A stretch of DNA of 26,350 bases from CAZVPZ01 sp964629245 (GCA_964629245.1 CAZVPZ010000014.1:1-26350), one strand, 5' to 3'; counted from the first letter of the stretch, positions 7,728 to 16,136 are shown. Notes: generated by a model not told the origin, from the sequence alone. Numbers and translations: made by a program.

Positions 7728-10553
7728 ATGGGCTGGGGCAAGTGGCTTGCGATCGGTTTCCTTATCCTGATCACGCTGCCTATAGGAGGTATACTCTGGA
7801 TCCCGCTGCTCTATATAGGTTACAAGTGGTGGAAGCTCGTCTTCAAGGTATACCTATACCTGCTCTATTTCACTATCCGGATACCCATATGGCTGTTCAT
7901 ACAGCTACCCCTATACTACCTGGGATACGCCACCAACAGGATAAGCGCGTTCTTCCACCGGGGGATAGCAAGTTTCTATGCCCGGCCGAAGACAGCCTCT
8001 TTCTTTGCAGTTATCACCGGCCTATTGATGCTTTTCCTGTTCCCGATTAGCCTGTCGAACATGATGTCTGTGGAGTCGCTAAGGATTAACATGTTCAGCC
8101 TGTTCTCTATACTGTTTGGCACGTTCATCCTGACCTTCATCCTGATGAAGATATGGGTCGGCCTGAAAGGAATACAGATAGCCCAGAAACACATGCCGGG
8201 TTCCAGGCAGTTCAGGCAGTGGTCCGACGAGAAATCGGAGCAGGCCGGAGCCGCCACGGGTGCCGCCATAGGCGCTGCTGCCGGCGGCGTCAGGATGTAC
8301 CGCGACCTGAAGATAGCTGACTACGCTGGTGAGAAGGGCGAATTCAAGCCTATGATGATTCCTCAGGACATGAAGAACATGGTGGTCGATGCGGCGGAGG
8401 GGTTCCCGGGCCTGAGCGGCCTGGTAGGTGATGCTGGCGGAGCGGCTGGAGGCGCCGCGGAAGGCGCTGCAGGAGGTGCTGCGGGGGCGGCTGAAGGCGC
8501 TGGAGGTGCGGCAGCGGCCATGGGGCTGAGCGAGTTCATCGTCGCGCTAGTGGCGGTAATCATCGTATACTTCTTTACGGCCTTTCTATTTGCAGGCATC
8601 CTCTACGTTCTAACGCTGTTTATATTCAGTATGTGGCTGCCGACATTCATGAGCGCTATAGGAGGACCGATACTCGGCGCTATTGGACTGGGAGCCTCCT
8701 ACGGCGAATGGGTGGGTCAGACAACCCAGAACCAGTACCTGGCCGGTCTCGACTTCGAGGACGAGCTCTACGTTTACAGACAGGCAAGGGCGAGGGTCTT
8801 CTGCCTCCTGAAGGGGCCGTCGTGCCTCAGGCAGTGGAGGCTGAACAACACCGTGAGGCCCGGTTCACAGGACGTAGGGGAGACCTATGGATTAAAAATA
8901 GATAGATTCGAGGTGAGCCAGGGCACGTCGCTCGACATCGCATTCAAGGACCGCAGCTATGCGCTGCCGATATCATTCACGGTATCCAACCCTCGGCACG
9001 GCCTGAAGGGCATAAACGCGATGAACGTTAGTTACAGGATAATTATGATAGACAGTGAGAGAGGAGAGGACAATCCTTACTGCGACACGGGCTGGCTCCC
9101 GGTTGGTGATGATGCAAGTGACGATGTGAAGGCCTATGATATCGACGAAGACACGGATTTTGACGATATCTATCCAGGAACCTCGGCTTCGACAGGCTTC
9201 CTCAGAATCGAGGGCAACTCCCCAGGAGACGATATATCCCTCCAGGACTGCGAGATGCTCCAGCCGGCGGCAGGCCAGCACAGGACCATGATACTCAAGA
9301 TGAGGTACGACTACTTCTCCCAGGCCACCCTCTACTTCGAGGCGATGGCCCTGGAGACCCTCCAGTCGGATTCAAGTGTATCGAAAAGCTGGAAGGAGTC
9401 GCAGACCGCAGACACCCCTGTGAAGGCGGCTATAAACGTGAACTCGCCCGTGATATTTGACGGTGGCGACCCACAGCCGTTCGCGATACGCGCCACCCTG
9501 AACACCGACAAGCCTGATGTCGACTACAGGGTGAAGGAACTCACCGTAGCCAAGTCGTTCTCTACCGAGATAAGGACTGCTGGAGGTAACTGCCAGTTCA
9601 ATGATATAGGAGGCGACAAGATGGTACTGACCAACTCTGCGAAGGAACTCATAATCTACAGCGAGTTCAGCTCGGACAAGCAGGACAGCCTGCCGTGGTT
9701 CACGGCTAACCGTCCGCCTCCCATCTTCGGGTGCGTGATGCAGCTCAAGTCGGGAGAGATATCGAGCATAAGCCCGACCGGCGAGACCCTGACGATGGGC
9801 GTCAAGTCGAATTACACTGTATCGAAGCGGGAGAGGATAGGCAGCTTCAAGGTCTACAGCTCCCGCTGCGCGGAGAGCGGTATAAACTGCCCTCTCATAG
9901 TCACGGCACAGCAGAACTTTTCGGACACCAGTTATCCTTACAGGACGGAATGCGAGGGTCTGGACGCGGGCAACGGCTGTTCGATTGTCCATGCCTCAAG
10001 CTGGGACCCTGGTGGGAGCATCAAGCCTATCCGGAACAGAGACCAGAACTCGGACTCCCGGATAAGCCCCGGAGATGTCGCGGTCGAACTCAGCTCTTTC
10101 TCCGGGACCTCTCCAGACCCGCCGAAAGGACCCTTCGGCATGAGGACGGAAAACTGGGAGAAGGTCCACGATGGGCACGGTGACTGGCATACCACGGGAG
10201 ACGGGGACTACGAGGGCTATGCCGTAATCCATTACAAGAATCGACAAGGCAGGCTGGAGGCCGCGTACGAGCCTCTTGAGTACGCCCTTATCAAGAAGAC
10301 GGGTGACTGCAGCAAGGCAGCGACCAAGAGCGAGTTCCTCTACAACTGGACGAATGTTAAACAGAAGGAGCTGGTGAACCCGGGCACGCTTGAGGTATGG
10401 GCCTTCGAACCCAACAAGGTGGACTGCGAGGTCAGTTCTGGCTTCTGGGACTGGCTGTTCAGCCTGTTCGGGGATGGAACAACGGACTGCCCTCCCACCA
10501 AGAAGCTGGTATATGACGTTGATAACAAGCAGGCTGTCTGCTACCCTCGATGA
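7728..10553 (+). CDS. Large polytopic membrane protein with Cys-rich exterior, 941 aa
   Basis: I do not recognise a named family. The N-terminal part has hydrophobic segments at about 5-30, 38-66, 90-110 and 122-146. A charged loop follows, then a Gly/Ala-only stretch at about 237-264 and further membrane segments at 267-300 and about 303-325. The remaining 600 residues are beta-rich with around 15 cysteines, suggesting an extracellular disulfide-bonded domain. Residues 388-440 (LKIDRFEVSQG...) and 562-580 (DTPVKAAINVNSPVIF) match positions in the three lipoproteins at 11366-14134, as does SNYTVSKRERIGSFKVYS further on. I infer a membrane platform carrying the same extracellular module. The arrangement of helices plus a Gly/Ala segment superficially recalls VirB6/TrbL-type proteins, but no motif supports that. 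It converges with the DUF63 gene with one base between the stops. Confidence 0.75.
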   Translation: MGWGKWLAIGFLILITLPIGGILWIPLLYIGYKWWKLVFKVYLYLLYFTIRIPIWLFIQLPLYYLGYATNRISAFFHRGIASFYARPKTASFFAVITGLLMLFLFPISLSNMMSVESLRINMFSLFSILFGTFILTFILMKIWVGLKGIQIAQKHMPGSRQFRQWSDEKSEQAGAATGAAIGAAAGGVRMYRDLKIADYAGEKGEFKPMMIPQDMKNMVVDAAEGFPGLSGLVGDAGGAAGGAAEGAAGGAAGAAEGAGGAAAAMGLSEFIVALVAVIIVYFFTAFLFAGILYVLTLFIFSMWLPTFMSAIGGPILGAIGLGASYGEWVGQTTQNQYLAGLDFEDELYVYRQARARVFCLLKGPSCLRQWRLNNTVRPGSQDVGETYGLKIDRFEVSQGTSLDIAFKDRSYALPISFTVSNPRHGLKGINAMNVSYRIIMIDSERGEDNPYCDTGWLPVGDDASDDVKAYDIDEDTDFDDIYPGTSASTGFLRIEGNSPGDDISLQDCEMLQPAAGQHRTMILKMRYDYFSQATLYFEAMALETLQSDSSVSKSWKESQTADTPVKAAINVNSPVIFDGGDPQPFAIRATLNTDKPDVDYRVKELTVAKSFSTEIRTAGGNCQFNDIGGDKMVLTNSAKELIIYSEFSSDKQDSLPWFTANRPPPIFGCVMQLKSGEISSISPTGETLTMGVKSNYTVSKRERIGSFKVYSSRCAESGINCPLIVTAQQNFSDTSYPYRTECEGLDAGNGCSIVHASSWDPGGSIKPIRNRDQNSDSRISPGDVAVELSSFSGTSPDPPKGPFGMRTENWEKVHDGHGDWHTTGDGDYEGYAVIHYKNRQGRLEAAYEPLEYALIKKTGDCSKAATKSEFLYNWTNVKQKELVNPGTLEVWAFEPNKVDCEVSSGFWDWLFSLFGDGTTDCPPTKKLVYDVDNKQAVCYPR
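8436..8519 (+). repeat. Gly/Ala/Glu low-complexity segment
   Basis: Encodes about 28 residues made only of Gly, Ala and Glu (repeating GGAAEGAAGG-like units) within the 941-aa membrane protein. It sits between two sets of membrane helices and may be a flexible hinge. Confidence 0.7.
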
Positions 10554-10554
10554 A

Positions 10555-11361
10555 TCATGTGAGGGTAACGAGCGATAGCAGGTTCCGGGTCGCTATCCCG
10601 ATGCCCAGTATCGTGACAAGGAAGAGGTAGTAGAGCCTTTCCTGGCCCTCGACGTTCTCGTTGATGTACCAGACGGCAGGTATGATTATCAGGGACTTCA
10701 TCACGAAGATGCCCGCCGGCCCCATGGCTGCGATGAAGATGTCCGCGAGCACGTGTTTCTCCTGGCCGCCGAACCCGAGGGCTACGAAGGTAGTTGTTGC
10801 GTCATAGAAGTGCGCTGCTACTGGGATGCCGAACGAATAGGTGGCGAGTTCCGGCCGGAAAAGTTTCAGCAGGAAGTAACCTCCCATGCTCCAGACCGCA
10901 GTGATCCCTGTGAACCAAATAAGGGCGGAGAAGTTATTCAGGGAATAGAAGCTCAGTAGCCCAAGGATTATAACGATACCCGAACCAGCGAGGAACCGGT
11001 GGTATTCTATCTCGGTGTGTTCCGAGACCTGGAGGGAGAGCCATATCATGCTGACTATGAGCCCGAAGATGATCACGTAGATGAACGGTGTGACGAAGAA
11101 CGGTGCCGGGGCCACACCTATGTCCTGAAGCGCTCTCAGGGCCCCGCCGATGAAGGCGTAAGGTGCTATCCCAACGAAAAACTCCCGGTCCAGCTCCACG
11201 TTCAGTTTCTTTAGCGTCGGCCAGCCAAGGTATGCGGCTGCCAGTGCAAAGAGAGAGGCGTAGACCGTGGTGTTGAAAACGTTGTAGTCCTTTCCCAGTC
11301 CAACTGCCGGGAGCCAGAACTTTTCTATTAAAAAGTTTTTAATCCCAGAGAACGCACCCAT
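10555..11361 (-). CDS. DUF63 family integral membrane protein
   Basis: The 268-aa protein has about seven hydrophobic segments. Its motifs match the archaeal DUF63 family as I know it: FVGIAPYAFIGGALRALQD near residue 65-85, a middle segment with TPFIYVIIFGL, and near the C-terminus AAHFYDATTTFVALGFGGQEKH. DUF63 proteins are widespread in Euryarchaeota and have no established function; the conserved His/Asp in the HFYDA motif could be functional. The ATG at 11361 (MGAFSGIKNF) is supported by a box (minus reading cttaaaac, 11384-11391) centred 27 nt upstream. The ATG two codons earlier (11367) overlaps the ATG of the divergent lipoprotein. The gene seems unrelated to the lipoproteins on either side. 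Confidence 0.88.
   Translation of the reverse strand: MGAFSGIKNFLIEKFWLPAVGLGKDYNVFNTTVYASLFALAAAYLGWPTLKKLNVELDREFFVGIAPYAFIGGALRALQDIGVAPAPFFVTPFIYVIIFGLIVSMIWLSLQVSEHTEIEYHRFLAGSGIVIILGLLSFYSLNNFSALIWFTGITAVWSMGGYFLLKLFRPELATYSFGIPVAAHFYDATTTFVALGFGGQEKHVLADIFIAAMGPAGIFVMKSLIIIPAVWYINENVEGQERLYYLFLVTILGIGIATRNLLSLVTLT
11335..11344 (+). promoter_or_regulatory. TATA-like box for the lipoprotein operon
   Basis: The sequence tttttaatcc is centred about 27 nt before the ATG at 11366. It lies inside the first codons of the divergent DUF63 gene. Confidence 0.55.
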
Positions 11362-11365
11362 AGTC

Positions 11366-12322
11366 ATGGAAAACCAAAAGCTAGTTTTAAGTCTGTTATT
11401 CCTAGTCGTGATAGCCTCTGGGTGCAGTGACGGTGGCGGTGGAGAGACCACCTCTGAAGGAAAGGGGGCCATAAACGTTCACAGGCTCAACGTCCAGCCC
11501 ACGCAGATATACCAGGGGAAGACAGTAGGTGTTTCCATGGATATAGTGAACGGCGGCAATCTCCCTGCCAAGTTCGATCCAGGTGATAAAGGCGAGAGAG
11601 TGATGAAAGACTACTGTCCCGACATCTTTGAGAACTCCTTAGGCGGATACCATGAATCCACTCCCGCCACAGACATGGGAGGTTACTACCTCATAGAACC
11701 GAAGCAACAGATCAAGCTTAGATGGCAGCTTAATCAGAAGGGGAATGTGCCACTCTACGATCTGAAATGCGACCTCAAGTTCGAGGTGCCGTTCAACTAC
11801 ACTGTGAGGGCGTACAAGCAGATACAGATAAAGAAGGAGAGGGGCGTCGAGGCATCACAGCTTAACTCGGAGTCTTCCGCAGGACCGCTTTTCCTTGCGA
11901 TAGAGACTATCGGGAGCACTGCGAAGGAAGGACAGTCTACCTTTATTGCAGAGGAATCTGGGGAGGATAAGGAGTTCCAGATACTGATCCAGCTCCAGAA
12001 CCAAGAGGCGGAGGACTACGGCAAGGGAGTTGTGGACATAGATGAGGGAAGCCTCTTCGTCCAGCTGGAGGGTCCCGTCTCTTCCATGGACTTCAGGGAG
12101 GAATACGGGTCTTTCGGGTCTCACTGCGGGCTTGACAATGACGCGAAACTCCGGATATTCGAGGGCAAGTCCCGGGTGATAACCTGTACTGTCGACCTTC
12201 CGAAGAAAACTTCTTTAAGCAGCAGTCCGAGCGTGGTATCGGAGATCAGCGCCGGTGTAAACTACACCTACATAAAGGACGCGGGGTCGAGAACCGTGAC
12301 GGTGAAGTACAGTGGAAACTAA
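11366..12322 (+). CDS. Lipoprotein 1 of a three-gene operon, 318 aa
   Basis: A Sec-type lipoprotein signal peptide (LVLSLLFLVVIASGC) puts the lipidated Cys at residue 20, followed by a Gly/Ser linker. The mature part has an N-terminal beta-sandwich beginning INVHRLNVQPTQIYQGKTV with NGGN, typical of NEW3/CARDB-like surface domains. A second domain starts near SSAGPLFLAIET. The ending NYTYIKDAGSRTVTV matches the Y-x-Y...V-x-V ends of its two neighbours. Several Cys (KDYCPD, LKCDLKF, SHCGLD, ITCTVD) may form disulfides. It is the first gene of the operon and overlaps the next by 11 nt. Role unknown; probably membrane-anchored outside the cell as part of an assembly with its neighbours. Confidence 0.82.
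   Translation: MENQKLVLSLLFLVVIASGCSDGGGGETTSEGKGAINVHRLNVQPTQIYQGKTVGVSMDIVNGGNLPAKFDPGDKGERVMKDYCPDIFENSLGGYHESTPATDMGGYYLIEPKQQIKLRWQLNQKGNVPLYDLKCDLKFEVPFNYTVRAYKQIQIKKERGVEASQLNSESSAGPLFLAIETIGSTAKEGQSTFIAEESGEDKEFQILIQLQNQEAEDYGKGVVDIDEGSLFVQLEGPVSSMDFREEYGSFGSHCGLDNDAKLRIFEGKSRVITCTVDLPKKTSLSSSPSVVSEISAGVNYTYIKDAGSRTVTVKYSGN
11384..11391 (-). promoter_or_regulatory. TATA-like box for the DUF63 gene
   Basis: The minus-strand reading cttaaaac is centred about 27 nt before the DUF63 ATG at 11361. It lies inside the signal-peptide codons of the lipoprotein on the plus strand. Confidence 0.45.
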
Positions 12323-13202
12323 GATCGTTATACTGCTCGGTATCGTCGTGGTTTCAGCGGGATGTACTGATATCGCGACCAGGCTGGGGGTGGACGGCGA
12401 TGTCCCCGGTGAGAACCCGGACGTTCCGGAGAAGACGGGTAAAGGCCTGGAGATAAAGGATTTCACCGTTTCTGATCATACCCTCCAGCCCGACCAGCAG
12501 GCGGTTGTGACGTTAAGGCTGAAGAACTACCACACTGAGAGCGGCGTAACCGTAACGGATACTGCGCTCTACAATCTTGGATTTCTGGACGTGGTCGATA
12601 CCCAGCCGTGCTCGCCCCCGGTCAGGCCCGCGGAGCAGGAAGTGTATCCGGAGACTGTGTGCCGGTGGACTATCCAGGCGCCGCCCAAAGACAAGCTTAC
12701 CGGCTTCAACTCGAAGTCCTTCAACATCCGGCTCAACCTGGTCTACGAGTCCATGCTTTCAAACAGCGGCGACCCTTTTAAGGCCCAGTTCAGGTCTATA
12801 GATGATATAGAGGTCCGGCAGGAACAGGTGAGGACATACGCCAACAACGAGGTCAAGATGACTGTATCAGGGGAGAACCCATTCCCCATCATCCCGGGAC
12901 AGACAGACGATGCTTCCGTAAAGGTAAAGCTCGAGAGCGTGGGCTCCGGCAACCTGAGAAAGATGTCAGGCCCGGATGAACCTATATACGAGGTTGAATG
13001 GACGCCTGACGCGGTTTTTAACGACTGTGACGGCGAGCCGGAACCCCTCAGGCTGAAGCCGGTGATCGAGAACAGGATAGAGTTCTTCTGCGATATAGAG
13101 TCGAATTCGGGCTCACAGGTCGAGAGAAACCTGATTTTTTCCACATCTTATAAATACGCCAAATCCCCAAGTCTTGACATAGAGGTTGTTAACAGACAAT
13201 GA
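12312..13202 (+). CDS. Lipoprotein 2 of a three-gene operon, 296 aa
   Basis: Starts with GTG inside the last codons of lipoprotein 1, in another frame. The signal peptide IVILLGIVVVSAGC places the lipid Cys at residue 18. The mature protein opens LEIKDFTVSDHTLQPDQQAVVTLRLKN in pieces, a NEW3/CARDB-like first strand set. A middle motif, NEVKMTVSGENPFPIIPG, aligns by eye with the mid motif of lipoprotein 3 and the 941-aa protein, and the end is SYKYAKSPSLDIEVV. Three or four Cys are placed like those of lipoprotein 1. The sequence ggtgaa about 9 nt before the GTG may be the ribosome site. Translation is probably coupled on both sides (ATGA with the next gene). Function unknown. Confidence 0.82.
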   Translation: METKIVILLGIVVVSAGCTDIATRLGVDGDVPGENPDVPEKTGKGLEIKDFTVSDHTLQPDQQAVVTLRLKNYHTESGVTVTDTALYNLGFLDVVDTQPCSPPVRPAEQEVYPETVCRWTIQAPPKDKLTGFNSKSFNIRLNLVYESMLSNSGDPFKAQFRSIDDIEVRQEQVRTYANNEVKMTVSGENPFPIIPGQTDDASVKVKLESVGSGNLRKMSGPDEPIYEVEWTPDAVFNDCDGEPEPLRLKPVIENRIEFFCDIESNSGSQVERNLIFSTSYKYAKSPSLDIEVVNRQ

Positions 13203-14134
13203 CACGCAACCAACACAGGGCTATTCTAGGATTAATAGCTCTAGTCGTTGTAGCCTCAGGATGTACACAGTCCGGTGGCGACACAAGTGTGACAGTGACA
13301 GAGAACCAGGGAATGACGATTGACGAGTTCTCAGCGTTTCCCTCCTCGGTGACCAGTCCAGCAGGTAGTCCTGCCAACGTACAGTTGAGGGCTGTCGTCC
13401 AGAACACGGGTGGTGCGGAAGCCGAGAACGTTCAGCTGAAAGTATTCAATGTTCCGTTCTCGGGCAGCCCCTCGTGGAGCGTCAACAGCGGTGATGACCT
13501 TGGAGGATCGAATGTCGGGATGGACTTCGGAGCCTCCGCGCTTACCGCCCCGGATCCGGAGAACGGCGTCCCGTCGACGCCGAGAGAGGATACGATGGAA
13601 CTCACGGCCCCCGGACTCGCCTCAGGAGTTACTATCCCGTACAACTTCCTCGGAGAACTCCAGTATGACTACGAGACCACGGGAATCTCGCAGGTCCAGC
13701 TGATGAGCGAGGAACGTTTCAGGGATACTGGAGCAACCAGGACGAAGCCGAGTGTGGACAACAGCGCCGGCCCGATAAAGATGGAGGTAAGGACCAACAC
13801 GCCTATCATCTTCTACTCCGGCAGCAACACGGCTTCACAGCTCTGCGTCATCGTCAGGAACGTCGCGGACGGACAGCCGACGGCTGAAGGAGCAAAGGTC
13901 TCCGGCGGTTACAGTGACGTGGAGAACTCGGTCGAACTCACTGTCAGTGCACCCAACGCCATCAGCTCGACGACGACGAAAGTCGACCTGGTCGGCAACA
14001 GAGGTGTAGAGTGCTTCGACTTCAACTCTGGGCTGACAAGTCCTGACCTGCAGACAACTGTTCCTGTGACGACAGCGGCCAAGTACCGTTACACCCGGGA
14101 AACGTCCACTTCGGTCACAGTGAACGGACAGTAA
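13199..14134 (+). CDS. Lipoprotein 3 of a three-gene operon, 311 aa
   Basis: The ATG overlaps the stop of lipoprotein 2 (ATGA), implying translational coupling. A basic N-terminus, then LGLIALVVVASGC, puts the lipid Cys at residue 22. The first domain begins MTIDEFSAFPSSV and has QNTGG, as in CARDB/NEW3 domains. The second begins SAGPIKMEVRTNTPIIFYSG, the clearest match to DTPVKAAINVNSPVIFDG in the 941-aa protein. It ends KYRYTRETSTSVTV. This protein is poorer in Cys (two visible pairs at most) and richer in Ser/Thr than its partners. A T-rich terminator-like run follows the stop. I infer that it belongs to the same family and assembly. Confidence 0.82.
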   Translation: MTRNQHRAILGLIALVVVASGCTQSGGDTSVTVTENQGMTIDEFSAFPSSVTSPAGSPANVQLRAVVQNTGGAEAENVQLKVFNVPFSGSPSWSVNSGDDLGGSNVGMDFGASALTAPDPENGVPSTPREDTMELTAPGLASGVTIPYNFLGELQYDYETTGISQVQLMSEERFRDTGATRTKPSVDNSAGPIKMEVRTNTPIIFYSGSNTASQLCVIVRNVADGQPTAEGAKVSGGYSDVENSVELTVSAPNAISSTTTKVDLVGNRGVECFDFNSGLTSPDLQTTVPVTTAAKYRYTRETSTSVTVNGQ

Positions 14135-14138
14135 AAAC

Positions 14139-14170
14139 CCCATTTTTTCCCACTTCTTCTTTTTGTTATC
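14139..14170 (+). terminator. T-rich terminator after the lipoprotein operon
   Basis: Just after the stop codon lie a run of six T and a run of five T separated by C/T sequence (attttttccc, then cttcttctttttg). Archaeal termination commonly uses such T runs without a hairpin. Confidence 0.55.
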
Positions 14171-14249
14171 TTTCGAGTTGGTTACCCGATTGTGGGATTG
14201 AACGGTGGCAGCCGTTTCTACTTCCTGTCAGGATATGTCTTGCCGAGGA

Positions 14250-14268
14250 CCAGCAGTAGCTCTGCTGG
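14250..14268. other. Perfect 7-bp inverted repeat between convergent genes
   Basis: CCAGCAG and CTGCTGG are separated by TAGCT. The repeat lies about 36 nt beyond the stop of the minus-strand gene at 14305. On the minus strand it follows a pyrimidine-rich run, ttctctcttctcttcttt (about 14271-14288). It may help terminate that transcript or stabilise its 3' end; the role is inferred. Confidence 0.45.
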
Positions 14269-14304
14269 AGTAAAGAAGAGAAGAGAGAAATATGTGAGAA
14301 TGTC

Positions 14305-16044
14305 TTACCATTCCCTGTAGAGGATGCCCGCGGTGATCAGGAATCCGACCACTATGGAGAGTACTGCCCGTCCCAGGTCGGTCCCCGGCATACGGACCGG
14401 AAGCCTGCCGTCGAAGAGTCCTGTGAGGAGTCCTCCGCCGCGGTCGCTCCTGATGGCTTCCTTGACCTCTTTTCCTATGAGGAGGGTGACGGTGTCGGAC
14501 CTGTTGATCTCGTTACCGACAGCCGATGCCCTTATCTCTATCTCTGCCTCGTCCTTACCGAACGGGATCCCTGCGTACATGAAAGCCTTCTCGGACTTGC
14601 CTGCCGCGACTTCGACTGTCTCGGGCCTGATGGACACCCAGTCAGGTCCTTCCTGGGACAGCTCGTAGGTGTTGTCCCGTGTTCCCGTGTTCTTCAGGTG
14701 TATCTCGTAGATGACACTCCTGTTCTTGCCTGCGCTCTGGATCTTGGGGACGACGTTCATCTCGAGGCCCCAGCAGTTCTCGACCATCACTGTGGTGTTC
14801 GCCGAGCTGGTGGGCGTGTCGAAGGTGGTTGCCGTCGATGTGAGCTGGACTGTGTGTCGTCCCTCCGTCATCCTTGCGGAATCGACTTCGACATCAACCC
14901 CCTTGCTCTCACCAGGGTCAAGTTCAACCTCGGTGTCTGAGATGTTGCCCTGGAGTGCGCTTAGACTGTATTTCTCCTCGGCCTCGCCTGTGTTCTCTAT
15001 CTCCGCTTCAAGGTCAACCTGGTCGTTCTCGCAGACGCGGTGACTATCCTGCTTGAAGCTGACGTCCATGTCCATGCCGTTGTAGACGTTCGCAGTGGCC
15101 GTACCGGAGCTCGTGACCTCGGACTTCGCGGTCACTTCCAGGTTCTGCTGTCCGAGCTTCTCCGGCGTGAATGTAAGCGTGGTCGAGCTGGCGGACTTGC
15201 CGTCTATATCGAGGCTCGTATCATCCAGGTCACCGACGTTCGTCGAGAGGGTGAACTGGTCGTCCCGGGTTCCCGTGTTCCTGATGGTGACCTCATACTC
15301 TGCCTCTGTAAATGCCGCGACATCCTTCTCCCGGGGTGTTATCGAGATGTCGGACGCGTAACAAATCTCTGACCCGAACTCGACGTTCTTTATGTCCTGT
15401 GCGTAACTGGTTGTCGAAGCCGCTATCACGTTGAAGTTCTCTTGGACCGGCTTGGATGCGGACGCGGTCAGGGTAACTGTCTGGTTCTCTCCCTCTTCAA
15501 GTGAGACGAGCTGCTGTGAGAGCTCGCCGTACCTCGTGGTCAGCTGGAACTCTTCCTTCTGTATACCGTCGTTGCTGACCACGACATCGTAAGTTGCCTT
15601 CTCGTTCAGGCAGGCGTTCTGTGACGCCGGCCTGACGTGAACGGAAACGTCGTGGTCCTTGATGACTTCTACGGTGCCGTCAACCGAGTATCTCTTGTCG
15701 GTTGCACGAGAGGTCGCGGTAACGGTGAAAGAGTAAACTCCGGCCTCCTTGTCCTGGTCGGGGTTGTACCATACATGGAAGGTCTCTGACTGGCTTGGTT
15801 CCAGGACCCCGTCCTCGGGAATCCTTGTCGGCGCGATAGTTACCTCAGAACTGGTGGAACTCAGCCGGTACACGTCCGCGACCGTTCCAGTGTTCTCTAT
15901 CTCTACCTCGTAGGATGTAAATGAGTTAATCTCTGTGCTGGAACGTTCTGGGAAGAGAGTGAGTTCCGCGGGGCTGGCGGCTGCCGAGCCGGCTGTTATC
16001 GAGACTAGGAGTACTGCAGTAAGGATCTTGATATATCGGTTCAT
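14305..16044 (-). CDS. Secreted multi-domain Ig-like surface protein with C-terminal anchor
   Basis: The 579-aa protein begins with a Sec signal peptide (IKILTAVLLVSITAGSAAAS, cleavage likely near 23). Five Ig-like NEW3-type domains of about 95 residues follow at about 25-127, 132-222, 230-320, 326-422 and 427-525. Each has the marker N-(T/D)-G in strand B (ENTGTVAD, SNDGIQKE, RNTGTRDD, ENTGEAEE, KNTGTRDN). A hydrophobic anchor at about 558-576 ends the protein with REW. The topology is outside-facing with a C-terminal membrane helix. Cys occurs singly in several domains. It could be an adhesin, a spacer or a cell-wall-associated stalk. The start at 16044 lies about 16 nt after the expected transcription start; an upstream in-frame ATG (16071) falls before it. 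It shares strand with 18797-16137 but has its own promoter. Confidence 0.82.
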   Translation of the reverse strand: MNRYIKILTAVLLVSITAGSAAASPAELTLFPERSSTEINSFTSYEVEIENTGTVADVYRLSSTSSEVTIAPTRIPEDGVLEPSQSETFHVWYNPDQDKEAGVYSFTVTATSRATDKRYSVDGTVEVIKDHDVSVHVRPASQNACLNEKATYDVVVSNDGIQKEEFQLTTRYGELSQQLVSLEEGENQTVTLTASASKPVQENFNVIAASTTSYAQDIKNVEFGSEICYASDISITPREKDVAAFTEAEYEVTIRNTGTRDDQFTLSTNVGDLDDTSLDIDGKSASSTTLTFTPEKLGQQNLEVTAKSEVTSSGTATANVYNGMDMDVSFKQDSHRVCENDQVDLEAEIENTGEAEEKYSLSALQGNISDTEVELDPGESKGVDVEVDSARMTEGRHTVQLTSTATTFDTPTSSANTTVMVENCWGLEMNVVPKIQSAGKNRSVIYEIHLKNTGTRDNTYELSQEGPDWVSIRPETVEVAAGKSEKAFMYAGIPFGKDEAEIEIRASAVGNEINRSDTVTLLIGKEVKEAIRSDRGGGLLTGLFDGRLPVRMPGTDLGRAVLSIVVGFLITAGILYREW

Positions 16045-16081
16045 TTTATTATCACGTCGTGGAAATAACACATTTTCTAAC

Positions 16082-16090
16082 TTTTATATA
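16082..16090 (-). promoter_or_regulatory. TATA box for the Ig-like surface protein
   Basis: The minus reading tatataaaa is a near-consensus archaeal TATA box. Its centre is 42 nt before the ATG at 16044, giving a short leader of about 16 nt rather than a leaderless mRNA. Confidence 0.6.
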
Positions 16091-16136
16091 TTCGTCGATA
16101 GTGACAGTAGTTGACCACTGCCTGACGGTAAATATT

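Noticed and set aside
7728..8750. VirB6/TrbL-type conjugation protein
   Set aside because: Only general features (many helices, Gly/Ala stretch) match; no conjugation ATPase, relaxase or coupling protein is in the window.
9372..9992. 206-aa minus-strand frame opposite the 941-aa gene
   Set aside because: It is antisense to a well-supported coding frame, is Arg/Val-rich without domain signals and lacks a promoter box.
13135..13160. TATA-like cttataaatac before lipoprotein 3
   Set aside because: It is about 48 nt before the ATG, outside the usual spacing, and lies in the coding sequence of an overlapping operon gene.
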